Assembly: GCF_900178525.1 (NCBI RefSeq) | Contig: NZ_FXDJ01000009.1 | Location: forward strand, 518,263 to 582,262 | DNA: 64,000 bases | Reading direction: 5' to 3' | Origin: Massilibacteroides vaginae | GTDB taxonomy: Bacteria; Bacteroidota; Bacteroidia; Bacteroidales; Tannerellaceae | Made by a program: the position numbers and the translations under genes | Part shown: positions 8,113 through 17,175 of the stretch, in pieces | How positions within the stretch are numbered: position 1 is the stretch's first letter | How the letters are laid out: each line of letters begins with the position of its first letter | The notes under the pieces: model-generated | Seen by the model: only the letters and a program-made list of their open reading frames with translations | Told to the model about the DNA's origin: nothing | The model's database searches: none

Positions 8113-8238
8113 TGCCTTTTTAAAATTTCCAAAAAATAGAATACCACGATGTTTTTTCGCCCTGCATTGAGTTTCTTTTCGGACTATCTCCTCGATAACA
8201 ACTCTCAAAACAACAACGGGCAAAATTTAAACGGGCTC
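8113..8238 (-). mobile_element. MITE-like element, shortened copy A, at the hipS/hipT junction
   Basis: Read on the minus strand, this 126-bp segment starts GAGCCCGTTTAAATTTTG and matches the 181-bp element at 40293-40473 along both ends. It lacks about 56 bp of the central hairpin. The right end is degraded (AAAAAGGCA instead of AACAGGCTC). TTA flanks both sides (8239-8241 and 8110-8112), consistent with a 3-bp target duplication as in copy B. Its first twelve bases encode the last residues of the preceding frame (Glu-Pro-Val-stop). Element plus one TTA is 129 bp, a multiple of three. Confidence 0.75.
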
Positions 8239-8559
8239 TAAAATCTGTTTGATCGTTATTGCCCCAATCGTATCGTTATGTGCTACTGCCAGAAGTAAAC
8301 TAAAATAATCGTTTTCATCAATTTTGCACTTTCCCGTCTGCACCTGTTTATTCACCCCTTCCGGTAACATATTGAAAAAAAACGGGAATATTGTTGGGGA
8401 GTAATATTCTTTCTTCGACTTAGGCAAAGTAAGGCTTATAGCAGTTTTTGTACTGTCACCCAAATAATCATCCGTATAACAAAACAGATAAGAACCATCT
8501 GTGTTTTCAGTTAAAACACCTGCCAGGTCATTATTAACAAAAACATTTGCCTTTCTCAT
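8227..8559 (-). CDS. HipA N-subdomain-1 protein (HipS-like)
   Basis: The protein has 110 residues and corresponds to the free-standing N-terminal subdomain 1 of HipA (MRKANVFVNNDLAGVL...). It carries the family hallmarks SLTLPKSKKEY, FPFFFNMLPEG and NDTIGAITI. In the tripartite HipBST system this small protein is the antitoxin that inhibits HipT; here that role is inferred. The last three codons and the stop (Glu-Pro-Val-TAA) come from the left end of the inserted MITE, so the native C-terminus was different. It overlaps hipB by 4 bp and is in the same reading frame as the downstream kinase. Confidence 0.8.
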   Translation of the reverse strand: MRKANVFVNNDLAGVLTENTDGSYLFCYTDDYLGDSTKTAISLTLPKSKKEYYSPTIFPFFFNMLPEGVNKQVQTGKCKIDENDYFSLLLAVAHNDTIGAITIKQILEPV

Positions 8560-8762
8560 AAATTATCTAAATTCTTTATCGACAAATTGAGCGACATCCC
8601 TAATACATCCGCAATTTTATTCAGTGTATTCAAAGACGGATTTGCTTTACCCGTTTCTATTTGCTTAACAGTTCGCAGTGCAACTCCGGAAATATCAGCT
8701 AAGTCCTGCTGTGTTATCCCTAACAGCAGGCGTCTTTCCTTTATTTTGTTATAAATATCCAT
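8556..8762 (-). CDS. XRE-family HTH antitoxin/repressor (HipB-like)
   Basis: The 68-residue protein is almost entirely one Cro/C1-type helix-turn-helix: RRLLLGITQQDLADISGVALRTVKQIETGKANPSLNTLNKIADVLG. It is the first gene of a minus-strand operon, with a 4-bp overlap to the HipS-like gene. Position and domain match HipB, which binds operator DNA and represses its own operon. A near-perfect 16-bp palindrome lies between the predicted -7 box and the start codon. Confidence 0.88.
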   Translation of the reverse strand: MDIYNKIKERRLLLGITQQDLADISGVALRTVKQIETGKANPSLNTLNKIADVLGMSLNLSIKNLDNL

Positions 8763-8765
8763 ACA

Positions 8766-8819
8766 GTGTATTATAATGCACTTTCGAGCAAATATATAAT
8801 ATAAATATCACCCGAACAA
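8766..8819 (-). promoter_or_regulatory. hip operon promoter and palindromic operator
   Basis: On the minus strand TTG (8819-8817) and TATATTTG (8796-8789) are 20 bp apart, the phylum's promoter spacing. Between the -7 box and the ATG at 8762 lies GTGTATTATAATGCAC (8766-8781, plus strand), a 16-bp palindrome with one mismatch that would cover the transcription start. A related half-site with TTGCACTTTT occurs near 8836. This is the expected layout for autorepression by the HTH protein. Confidence 0.6.
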
Positions 8820-8940
8820 CAAAATAGCTAATATATTGCACTTTTAGAATTTCACCCGTAAAAACCCGTCCAATTAATACCGAAAAAACGTGAATAAAAA
8901 ATGAGTAAAATCCCACTTCATTAACAAGCGATTTTCAACA

Positions 8941-9040
8941 ATACTATATATAAAAAAAGATATCCTTTATTTTTCAAAAAATATCCTTTATTTTCCCCAA
9001 AATAACCTTTATGTTTTTGGCCACAATTTACAAGCTGATT
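8941..9040 (+). repeat. intergenic 21-bp-phased repeat element, copy 2
   Basis: ATACTAT is at 8941-8947, CCTTTAT units end at 8970, 8991 and 9012 (21-bp period), and TGATT is at 9036-9040. Orientation matches copy 1, and similarity continues to TTTTAACTTAAAAT near 9088-9100. It lies between the end of sprA and the hip promoter, in a 369-bp gap that otherwise holds only that promoter. Confidence 0.8.
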
Positions 9041-9131
9041 TACAGCACATTACAGCACCTCAAAAAAAACGAATATCCGAGCCCGATTTTAACTTAAAAT
9101 GGTGAAGAAGGTGGGTGCTTTTTCGGGCGGG

Positions 9132-12100
9132 TTACTGTGCCAGCGAGAAACGAACTGTTACGCCGTAATTTGAGTTGGAGGTTGGGAAGGAGGCGCTGGA
9201 AACTAATGGTTCGTTGATTTGCAAATCATAGAAAGCGCGCAAAGTAAGCGAACGGCTTAAGCCATAGTCTGCGGAAAACTGGATTGTTTTAGCCACATTG
9301 CCGGATGTAGGTTGTGTGAGTCCGTCGTCTATCTTACGGATCAGGGATTGCATACGGCGATGAGAAAAGTCTACGCGGACAGTCAGGTCATTACTGAAGT
9401 TTTCCGTTTTCTTCATACCCAGGGCTTTATTAAATTCGGTTAGCTTATAACCAACACCTACAACTATTTCATTCATTAGCGCCTCTACCAACTGGTAAGA
9501 GGAGATGTTGAGGTTAAGGCTTCGTGTTTTTCTGAATTCCAGCCTTGAAGTGATATTGTTTAAGAAGGTAGCATCCACACCGAACAGCGGATTGAATCCT
9601 TCCGTTATATTCACGGCCGAAATAGAATAGGGCGAGGAAGGGATACCGTTTACAAAGCCCATTCCATTGCCGGCTGCGTCCCATTGCAGGAATGAGGTAT
9701 ACGACCCTACGTTATAAGAAGATCGGTATTGATGGCTTAGAATTACACTTTTGAAACGATCTTTTATAAACGGCAGACGAATCAGTCCGTCGTACGTTAT
9801 TTTCCAGTTCGGACGCAATCGGGATAAAGAAGGGAACGGGGTTAGCCCTACCTTAGACGCATTCTGTCCGGTATAAGCCGCTAAAAACGCGGGAATTAAC
9901 ACATCGGATGAGTTGCGGTTTATTTTGGCTGAGTTCGGAGAAACGCTCTCCATATTATTATCTATACGGGAAGCGATTACCTCGCGATTTGTCCGTAATT
10001 GTTCGAATGCTTTTGAGGTATATCCGTTTCTTTGGTCTCCTATACCCTGAAAAGCCGTTCCGAAAGTAATTAGCGTCATGGTATAATTACCTCCGAAGGT
10101 TTCGGGCATTCCATTTAGCATAAATTTGATATCGGTCGTCTTGGTTTCCACACGGTTGGCATTCAGGTCGATCTTTAATCCGGGAAATGGTTCCAGATTA
10201 GCGCGTACATTCAGTGTGGTAGCTCTGCTTATCATCGCCGGTGTAATGATGGATTCGTCCATTACCAACCAACCTCTATCCGCTACCTCATCAATATAGG
10301 AGCGTCTTACATCTCCGAAAGCAAAACCAATTCCGGGCGCCATTCCGGCGGTATAATTCTTTTGTCCAAATATCGACCCGATCTCCGGCCTGAATCCCGG
10401 CAGCATCATCCCATCCGTCATCGAATATTGAATGTTCACCCGGCGTAGCATCATGGCGAAACGCGTCAGGTGTTGAGCTGTTTTAAAGATAAAATCTTCG
10501 GTAGGAGCTGGTCCCGGTTTAATGAACAGTTTCAGCTGCGCTGTATCTCTGTTGAGAATTCTTACGCTTGCAAAGTCTATCGGTTTAAATTTGACCGGAT
10601 ATATTTTACCATCTGCGCCTCTTGCCCGAATATGCAGTTTTTTCGTAAGCATGCCATGTCGAACAACTACGCCACTATCCGGACTTAGTGTTACCTCTCT
10701 CTCCAATTCTACCGGTTTACGCTTCTGAACTGTTTTTTGGGTACTGGTTCTTGTTCTGCCGAATTTCTGGTTTACCTCCTTGAGGTATTTATTTTTATTA
10801 TACAGATTAATTAAATTCAGTCCTCCCTGAATGTCAAATTGACGTTGGTTTCTAATCGTATTACCTACTTCGGAGGCATCGATTGTAGTTACGCGCTCCC
10901 AATTGTACGTTGCGTTGTAAGACAATGAGGTGGTTACCCAATCCAAAACCGGCACAAAATGCAAGGGAACGTTATAGGTTGCCATAAAGGTCTGGTCGTA
11001 CTTCATCGGGGTTCCCAAATCAAGTATACTTTGTATCACTGAATCTTTCCACACCTTGTACTGATCAGGGTTCAATTGCTTATTCACCTGCATGTAAGGT
11101 TCTTCAATACGCGCGTTTGTACCTGAGGTAAAGGCCATATTCAGGTTGTTTGTCAATGCCCACGACAAACTGAAAGCTCTGTCCCAGTTAAAATTCTGGC
11201 TAAATGAAACCGGTATATTCGAATTTTCCGTGTTGTTCAGATCACGTAATTGAATTTCATAATAGTTGCGCGTCATCGCCGTTTGGAAACTAATATTTGA
11301 AGGTAGATAATTCAGCGCTAACTGCTTTAGGTACTTAACATAGCCATTATTGTGCTTTATTTTTTCGAATGGTCGCAAAGGTTTGGCATACGGGGTATAA
11401 TTGTACGCGAAATTACCATTGTAATCCTTCGTTGTTTCATACGCAGTTTCCGGATTCCTGATCTTGTTTTCACGGAAAGAATAACCGATAGAAAAGTTTG
11501 CCGGGTCATAAGGCATTGGTGTTTTACTCTTGATGTTCACCCTTACATTGTTAAATGCTATCCCTTTGGATACGGCAACATCTTGCGAGAACGATTTAAT
11601 CGAATCTTTCTCGGCCTTTGTCTCCACATTATCTAACGCGTCTTTCAACTTTATATCCTTATCTAACGGATTATATTTGGGAGATAAAACTTCTTTTGAA
11701 TAGGAGTAGAAAACCGGTATGCTCACTTGCGCTTTTTCGGGAAAGAATTTACCCAATTCCACATTCGTAGAAACACTGAATTGTGAGAAATCATCCAACC
11801 TCCGCTCGTTAATGGACTGATCTAACGCTCCGAAGCCTGCGGTTTCCATTCTTCCCGCCAGATTCACCGTACCCAGATCGGAGAGATTAACATTCAGGCT
11901 CGCATTTGCCGCCCAGCCTCCTTCTTCATTATAATCTGTAAGGCGTAACTCATTCACCCATATTTCTCCGCTCTTACGCTCTTTTGACGTATTCCGTATT
12001 CCGATCATGATCGTCTTCACCTCAGCCAGACTGGGATTTCCTATCACACTGATCGTATTGCGGGTATTATCCGGGTCATTACTTGAAAAGACCTGCTGAT

Positions 12101-15100
12101 AGTTCACTCCTTCCCTACCTTCTCGCCGCGCTTTATTCCGCGCTAATTTCAGATCGGTTAAGATCTCCAGATTGAAGTTCAGCATATTACTTTGCGGCCA
12201 TACAATATCTGCTTGTGTAGAATTATGGGGAGTTAATTGCAACGGAACCTCGTATTCATAATAATTATTCTTGTAGTCCGATCCTAATCGAAGGAATATG
12301 GTAAAATCGCCATTCTGCAAATTAGTTTGATTACCGATCAAAGCCTCTGCGTGGGTAAATAATTGCATCCGTTTGTATTGACGCAAATCGTAACTTGTGT
12401 TTTTATAAACAGCACGCGCGTCTTGTGAAGCCAGGTCTGTTACCTTTAAAGACAAAGATTGTTCATTTTGTAGTTGTATCTGAGGCTGTCCCGGATCGTG
12501 CGCACGGCTAACACCCGGAGGTAACACATAGTTTACCGGTTCTTTACGTCCGTTTTCCTCAATATTAACGGTAGAAACATCAAGTGTTCCTTTATTCGTA
12601 GGCAAACTACCCGGAGCAGATAAATCCTGTTCATAAGTACGCCACTCACCGCGCACCAACTCAAATTTACCAAAACGAAGTATTGTTGTTTCTTTAAAAT
12701 CAGTCATAAACATACGCATGAAACGTATGGATTTGAAATCTTGAATAGATCCCACCTTAGTTTGAGGTTGCTTAATCGGAATCTTGAACTGATACCAGCT
12801 GATTGTTTCTTCTGTTCCGTTCGCCAATCGAACCTTTACCTGTTGCTCATTAACAATGTAGTTGTCTCCTACATTCATCTTTTCAGGACGCAGTTCAACT
12901 TTATACTGGAAGTATTTTTCATTTTTATTCAGGTTGTTGTCCTGATTTAAATCTTCAACATCCGGCAAAGTACGGGAAGCCGCATTAAAATTACCGGAAC
13001 TTTCAGCCGAGTTACCTTCTGTTCCATTATACCGTTTGTATCTGGTGAGAATATCAGCACTCTCATCATAATACCCCCCCCGAAAATAATGAAACGTATC
13101 TCCTGCCGGATCATTACGTACGGAGAAAGGATCATTCAACATCTTATTCCACACATCTCCTGATAATTTAGACTCTAACTTTGCCAGAAAATCCCGGTAA
13201 GCAGGATATGTTTTTTCTTCTTCAGAAGACAGACCGTTCAAACCAACATCTTGCAAGGCTCTTGCACCGGCAGTATTATCAAATGCGTAAACAGTACTTT
13301 GCATCCGTGGCACCTTACCCCATGCAGTAAAGTCAATCTTTGTAGTGTCTCCATCAATGGGAAGTCCATTCTCGAAAAATTTCTTTTCATCTTTAAGTAT
13401 ATCTTCTGATATCTCCCCTAAATTAAAATAGAGATCACCGCCTGAAACTTTATTGTCGTAGATAAAAGGATCCATCATCCAGAACTCGATGTATTCAATA
13501 TTAGCGGTTTCAAAGTCGCTTTGATCTATTTTACGCATAATACCTCCCCAGCGTTTTTCCGGATTCTGTAATGTGCCATCAGGATTTACTTGATCCGCAT
13601 CAAGGTTATACGGTCCTCTTTCTTTCGGATAATAGGCTAAATTTAATACGGATAAGGTGTTGTCGGAATAAGCACCCTGATCCATGTTCGGGAATAATTC
13701 CGTTGTTTTAACCGCACGCATATAATGATTGGACAGCATATCTTTATCAATGCCCGACGGTCTTAAATTAGATCGTTCGCGGGTAAAAAGACCATCAATA
13801 TAATACCAGGCTAATAAGGATCTGTTTTTTCCATACTCAATATCGTTTGTAAGGCCTGATTCAGGAAACAACTCAATATCCGAAATGCCATTCGTTGCCC
13901 GGGCAGGCACGCTGGCTAATGTCCACGGATAAGGGTTAAGCAAGTCGAACCCACTCTGTGTTGACTCAAAGTCATCCAGATATGAATACCCTCCTGTATT
14001 TTTATTTTCATAATGTCCGGCTATTAAATGTGCGAATTCGGCATTAAACGCGATCTGACTTGGTTTAGTCAACGTAAGTAGGGGCAGTTTGTCCAACATA
14101 TTAGTCAGCCATTGACTTTCCGTTCGGTATGACATGTTTACCCCCCAAAGCGTATTTTTGATCGACTCATCACCAAAAGCCGTCTTTGTTGTAAGAGGCA
14201 TTTCAGACAAATGCATAATGGTTCCACCCAACGTCAGGTTCTTGCTTAATTCATAACTCAGGTCAAGTCCCATCATGGTTTTACGCTGCATGCTGAACAT
14301 TCCGCGGTCTTCAAGCGAAACGCTGATAGATTGTCCACTTGCAATAATAGCTTCATTCAATATCGTGACACGACCGGATGTATAATCTACGGTATAATCT
14401 ACATTTTCGGTTAGCGTTGCCCCTCCGGCAGTTACACGTACCGAACCTCGGGGTACATTACTTGCTCCAAGTTCAATATCGGCTGCCGATGATGCTTTGT
14501 ATTCCCCTCTAAGGATAAACTTGTTTTTTTCTGCTATTTGGCTGGCAGCGGTTAGTGTTGTGTCGTATAATTCCTGAAACACATACTTATCCGCAATCGC
14601 ATTATTATTAATTTTCTTCCGCAGGTGAGAACCAAAAGGCTCTACAACAGGGAAAATAATCTTCCCGTTTTCAGCAAGAATCGTATAGCCTTCCAGAAAG
14701 TCATAAAACCCATCCGGATACGGTTGATTTTGCGAATTAAGACGGTCCAAATTCATAACACGCAAAAGAATTGAATCTTTGATCGCGCCTTCAGACAAAT
14801 AATTCATGTAAGTTCCGGTTGTATCGCTTTGATAAAGTATGTCTAACCGGAATTTCTCATTTTGTACGGCATAGGCTCCGAGTGAATAAACATTCTTCAT
14901 CATCAAATCCCAGAAAGGCATTATGGGAGACATATTCACACCTTTCAGCAGTTTCACATACAAACTGGTTGTAGTTTTCTCCGCATTATCCGTCGAGAAT
15001 TCCCCTACCTGATAAGGTTGTCCGTTATATGTATATTCAAAAGCTACAGCTAATGCTTCATCCGGTTGCAACTGTGATTTAAGAGAAATATAACCCAAAT

Positions 15101-16454
15101 ACGGATTGTAGGAATACTCCGACGCATCCAAAAGGCGGGCACTTTCTATTCCTTCATAATCCAGTCCTCCTTCAATGAAGCCTTTAAAAGTCTGTTCTAC
15201 TTTATTAATTTCACGAGCTCCGGAATAATTATTTACGATGGTTTCATATACTGTGTTCGCATCATTACGCGGATTCTCTCCTCCTCCTTTCGAAGTAAAC
15301 TGCGGATTGGATATACGTTTACTTTCCGCCAAATCAGAAAAAGCAACGATATTACGTACCTGATCATAATTCCCTCGCTTATTGGTTACCCAAACTTCTA
15401 CACGGCTGATAAGCACACCGGAACGCACATTTGGTGCTTGGTTGGAGAAATTATCGTATGTATCCCGGAAAAAATGAGAAAGAAAGAAGTGCCGGTTCTC
15501 GTCATACGCATCAACTTTAATCTCGAAAGGCTGGGTTTGCACACCACCACGGGAATTAACCGTTTTTGATTGTGATTCCTGCTGAGCAAGTAAGGCGTTG
15601 ACTCTTAATTTCCCAAACTGGAGATCGGCTTTCATTCCAAACAAAGCGGCTCCACCGTTGATCAGTGAATTATTGGTTGTCATGCTTACATTACCGGCTT
15701 CCAACGATTTAATGATCTCGTCTTCTTCTCCGGTGTAAGCTAATTTCAACCGTTTTGAGTCGAAGTCGAATGAGGTTTCCGTATTATAATTCATCCCGAA
15801 GTTTACCTTCGTACCTACTTTGGCATTTACGTTTAATTGGACTGCTTCGTCAAAATTAAAGAAAGTTCGTGTTTGAGCACGTGCCGGCAGAGAAGGATTT
15901 TTCGTAGAATTTCGTTTCAACCCTAACGTAATATCAGCACTTCCCTGGGTTTTCACTTGTACACCACCCGGACCAAAGATACGTTCACCTATACCCAGGT
16001 CGAATTGCATATCGGTCAGGTTAAATTCTTTTTCTGCTTCTTTACGGAATTCTTCTTCATTTCGCTGACGGTAATAAGCACGGAGAGACTCCTGCATACT
16101 GTAATTCTGATACTCTTCAGGAGTCAACGTCATAGGCGTTCCTAATTCCATATCCCCCAGACGGGTTCGTACAATATAAAAACCGGTTTTAAGGTCGTAT
16201 TCAATGGTTGTCTTTATATTATCCGGAGCTTTAAGATCAGCGGGAGTGCGTTTTTTAAGGTCATCATATTCCTGAGGGGTTATTTTGGATACCGGATAAC
16301 GAGGCGGGATGGAATCTTCCTGAGCTGATTCCACCAATGCCATCTCCGGGAATGTCGCGTTAGATATCAGAAAGTCCGCACTCAGCGAATACAGACCTAC
16401 TCCGAATAGAAACAGAGACAACCACAGTATATATTTTAATACCTTATATTTCAT
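9132..16454 (-). CDS. sprA: type IX secretion outer-membrane translocon protein SprA
   Basis: At 2440 residues it has the size of SprA/Sov, the very large beta-barrel that forms the T9SS outer-membrane channel. It starts with a hydrophobic signal segment (MKYKVLKYILWLSLFLFGVGLYSLS). Early family-typical sequences are TFFNFDEAVQLNVNAKVG and a long stretch of alternating beta-strand segments. Many segments end in aromatic residues, and the C-terminus is NYGVTVRFSLAQ, as expected for outer-membrane barrel strands. The ruvA-sprA order, 35 bp apart, is a known Bacteroidetes synteny. It works with PorW, which is encoded at 36770. No frame break is seen along 7.3 kb. Confidence 0.96.
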   Translation of the reverse strand: MKYKVLKYILWLSLFLFGVGLYSLSADFLISNATFPEMALVESAQEDSIPPRYPVSKITPQEYDDLKKRTPADLKAPDNIKTTIEYDLKTGFYIVRTRLGDMELGTPMTLTPEEYQNYSMQESLRAYYRQRNEEEFRKEAEKEFNLTDMQFDLGIGERIFGPGGVQVKTQGSADITLGLKRNSTKNPSLPARAQTRTFFNFDEAVQLNVNAKVGTKVNFGMNYNTETSFDFDSKRLKLAYTGEEDEIIKSLEAGNVSMTTNNSLINGGAALFGMKADLQFGKLRVNALLAQQESQSKTVNSRGGVQTQPFEIKVDAYDENRHFFLSHFFRDTYDNFSNQAPNVRSGVLISRVEVWVTNKRGNYDQVRNIVAFSDLAESKRISNPQFTSKGGGENPRNDANTVYETIVNNYSGAREINKVEQTFKGFIEGGLDYEGIESARLLDASEYSYNPYLGYISLKSQLQPDEALAVAFEYTYNGQPYQVGEFSTDNAEKTTTSLYVKLLKGVNMSPIMPFWDLMMKNVYSLGAYAVQNEKFRLDILYQSDTTGTYMNYLSEGAIKDSILLRVMNLDRLNSQNQPYPDGFYDFLEGYTILAENGKIIFPVVEPFGSHLRKKINNNAIADKYVFQELYDTTLTAASQIAEKNKFILRGEYKASSAADIELGASNVPRGSVRVTAGGATLTENVDYTVDYTSGRVTILNEAIIASGQSISVSLEDRGMFSMQRKTMMGLDLSYELSKNLTLGGTIMHLSEMPLTTKTAFGDESIKNTLWGVNMSYRTESQWLTNMLDKLPLLTLTKPSQIAFNAEFAHLIAGHYENKNTGGYSYLDDFESTQSGFDLLNPYPWTLASVPARATNGISDIELFPESGLTNDIEYGKNRSLLAWYYIDGLFTRERSNLRPSGIDKDMLSNHYMRAVKTTELFPNMDQGAYSDNTLSVLNLAYYPKERGPYNLDADQVNPDGTLQNPEKRWGGIMRKIDQSDFETANIEYIEFWMMDPFIYDNKVSGGDLYFNLGEISEDILKDEKKFFENGLPIDGDTTKIDFTAWGKVPRMQSTVYAFDNTAGARALQDVGLNGLSSEEEKTYPAYRDFLAKLESKLSGDVWNKMLNDPFSVRNDPAGDTFHYFRGGYYDESADILTRYKRYNGTEGNSAESSGNFNAASRTLPDVEDLNQDNNLNKNEKYFQYKVELRPEKMNVGDNYIVNEQQVKVRLANGTEETISWYQFKIPIKQPQTKVGSIQDFKSIRFMRMFMTDFKETTILRFGKFELVRGEWRTYEQDLSAPGSLPTNKGTLDVSTVNIEENGRKEPVNYVLPPGVSRAHDPGQPQIQLQNEQSLSLKVTDLASQDARAVYKNTSYDLRQYKRMQLFTHAEALIGNQTNLQNGDFTIFLRLGSDYKNNYYEYEVPLQLTPHNSTQADIVWPQSNMLNFNLEILTDLKLARNKARREGREGVNYQQVFSSNDPDNTRNTISVIGNPSLAEVKTIMIGIRNTSKERKSGEIWVNELRLTDYNEEGGWAANASLNVNLSDLGTVNLAGRMETAGFGALDQSINERRLDDFSQFSVSTNVELGKFFPEKAQVSIPVFYSYSKEVLSPKYNPLDKDIKLKDALDNVETKAEKDSIKSFSQDVAVSKGIAFNNVRVNIKSKTPMPYDPANFSIGYSFRENKIRNPETAYETTKDYNGNFAYNYTPYAKPLRPFEKIKHNNGYVKYLKQLALNYLPSNISFQTAMTRNYYEIQLRDLNNTENSNIPVSFSQNFNWDRAFSLSWALTNNLNMAFTSGTNARIEEPYMQVNKQLNPDQYKVWKDSVIQSILDLGTPMKYDQTFMATYNVPLHFVPVLDWVTTSLSYNATYNWERVTTIDASEVGNTIRNQRQFDIQGGLNLINLYNKNKYLKEVNQKFGRTRTSTQKTVQKRKPVELEREVTLSPDSGVVVRHGMLTKKLHIRARGADGKIYPVKFKPIDFASVRILNRDTAQLKLFIKPGPAPTEDFIFKTAQHLTRFAMMLRRVNIQYSMTDGMMLPGFRPEIGSIFGQKNYTAGMAPGIGFAFGDVRRSYIDEVADRGWLVMDESIITPAMISRATTLNVRANLEPFPGLKIDLNANRVETKTTDIKFMLNGMPETFGGNYTMTLITFGTAFQGIGDQRNGYTSKAFEQLRTNREVIASRIDNNMESVSPNSAKINRNSSDVLIPAFLAAYTGQNASKVGLTPFPSLSRLRPNWKITYDGLIRLPFIKDRFKSVILSHQYRSSYNVGSYTSFLQWDAAGNGMGFVNGIPSSPYSISAVNITEGFNPLFGVDATFLNNITSRLEFRKTRSLNLNISSYQLVEALMNEIVVGVGYKLTEFNKALGMKKTENFSNDLTVRVDFSHRRMQSLIRKIDDGLTQPTSGNVAKTIQFSADYGLSRSLTLRAFYDLQINEPLVSSASFPTSNSNYGVTVRFSLAQ

Positions 16455-16489
16455 TCTGTCAATAACAATCCCCCAACACGATCACAGTA

Positions 16490-17083
16490 TTATAACATTC
16501 GTAACGCGGCTTTAATAACCTGTTCTACCAATAAACCCGGAGCATCTTTCAAGATCGCGACAACTGCTTTTTGAGAGGGAGCTTTCTGAAAACCCAACAT
16601 TGTAAGGGCAGCTATAGCTTCTTCCGCTACAGTTCCTCCTGCATAAGTTCCCGTAACCGAAGTACTATCACCACCGATTGAAGCCGTTTTCACTTTATTC
16701 TTCAGGTCAACCAAAATTCGTTGAGCGGTTTTAAGTCCGATACCTTTTACGGATGTCAGTGCCGTTTCATTTTTGTTCGCAATTACCTGAATCAATTCGG
16801 AAGGAGGAAATGACGAAAGGATCATTCTCGCTGTATTCGGGCCGACGCCGGATACCGTTATCAGCATAAGAAAAAGCTCCCGTTCCGTTTTTTCAGAGAA
16901 ACCGAACAACAGGTGAGCATCTTCACGGATTACTTCATAGACATAGATCAATCCATTCTTTTTTCCGTTAAATGCGCTATATGTATTTAGTGATATATTC
17001 AATTCGTAGCCTATACCGCCACACTCCAAAATCATGCGTGCCGGTGTTAATTCAGCGACTTCACCTCGTATGTATTCTATCAT
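16490..17083 (-). CDS. ruvA: Holliday junction branch-migration protein RuvA
   Basis: At 197 residues it has the usual RuvA length. Domain I is the N-terminal OB fold (MIEYIRGEVAELTPARMILECGGIGYELNIS). Domain II holds two helix-hairpin-helix motifs (ITVSGVGPNTARMILS and TSVKGIGLKTAQRILVDLK). The C-terminal domain III (EEAIAALTMLGF...) contacts RuvB. RuvA tetramers bind four-way junctions and load RuvB for branch migration. It is likely co-transcribed with sprA, 35 bp downstream. Confidence 0.97.
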   Translation of the reverse strand: MIEYIRGEVAELTPARMILECGGIGYELNISLNTYSAFNGKKNGLIYVYEVIREDAHLLFGFSEKTERELFLMLITVSGVGPNTARMILSSFPPSELIQVIANKNETALTSVKGIGLKTAQRILVDLKNKVKTASIGGDSTSVTGTYAGGTVAEEAIAALTMLGFQKAPSQKAVVAILKDAPGLLVEQVIKAALRML

Positions 17084-17175
17084 TTATTTCTGATTTAATA
17101 AATCCGTATCTATTATAACGTAAAAAAACGTAAAACCGTATATCAGAACTGAATTTGTTTTTCGCTGATATTCCG

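Noticed and set aside
8107-8223. N-terminal extension of the HipA-like kinase from a TTG
   Set aside because: These 39 codons lie almost wholly within the MITE-like element; homology to short HipA proteins begins near the ATG at 8106.
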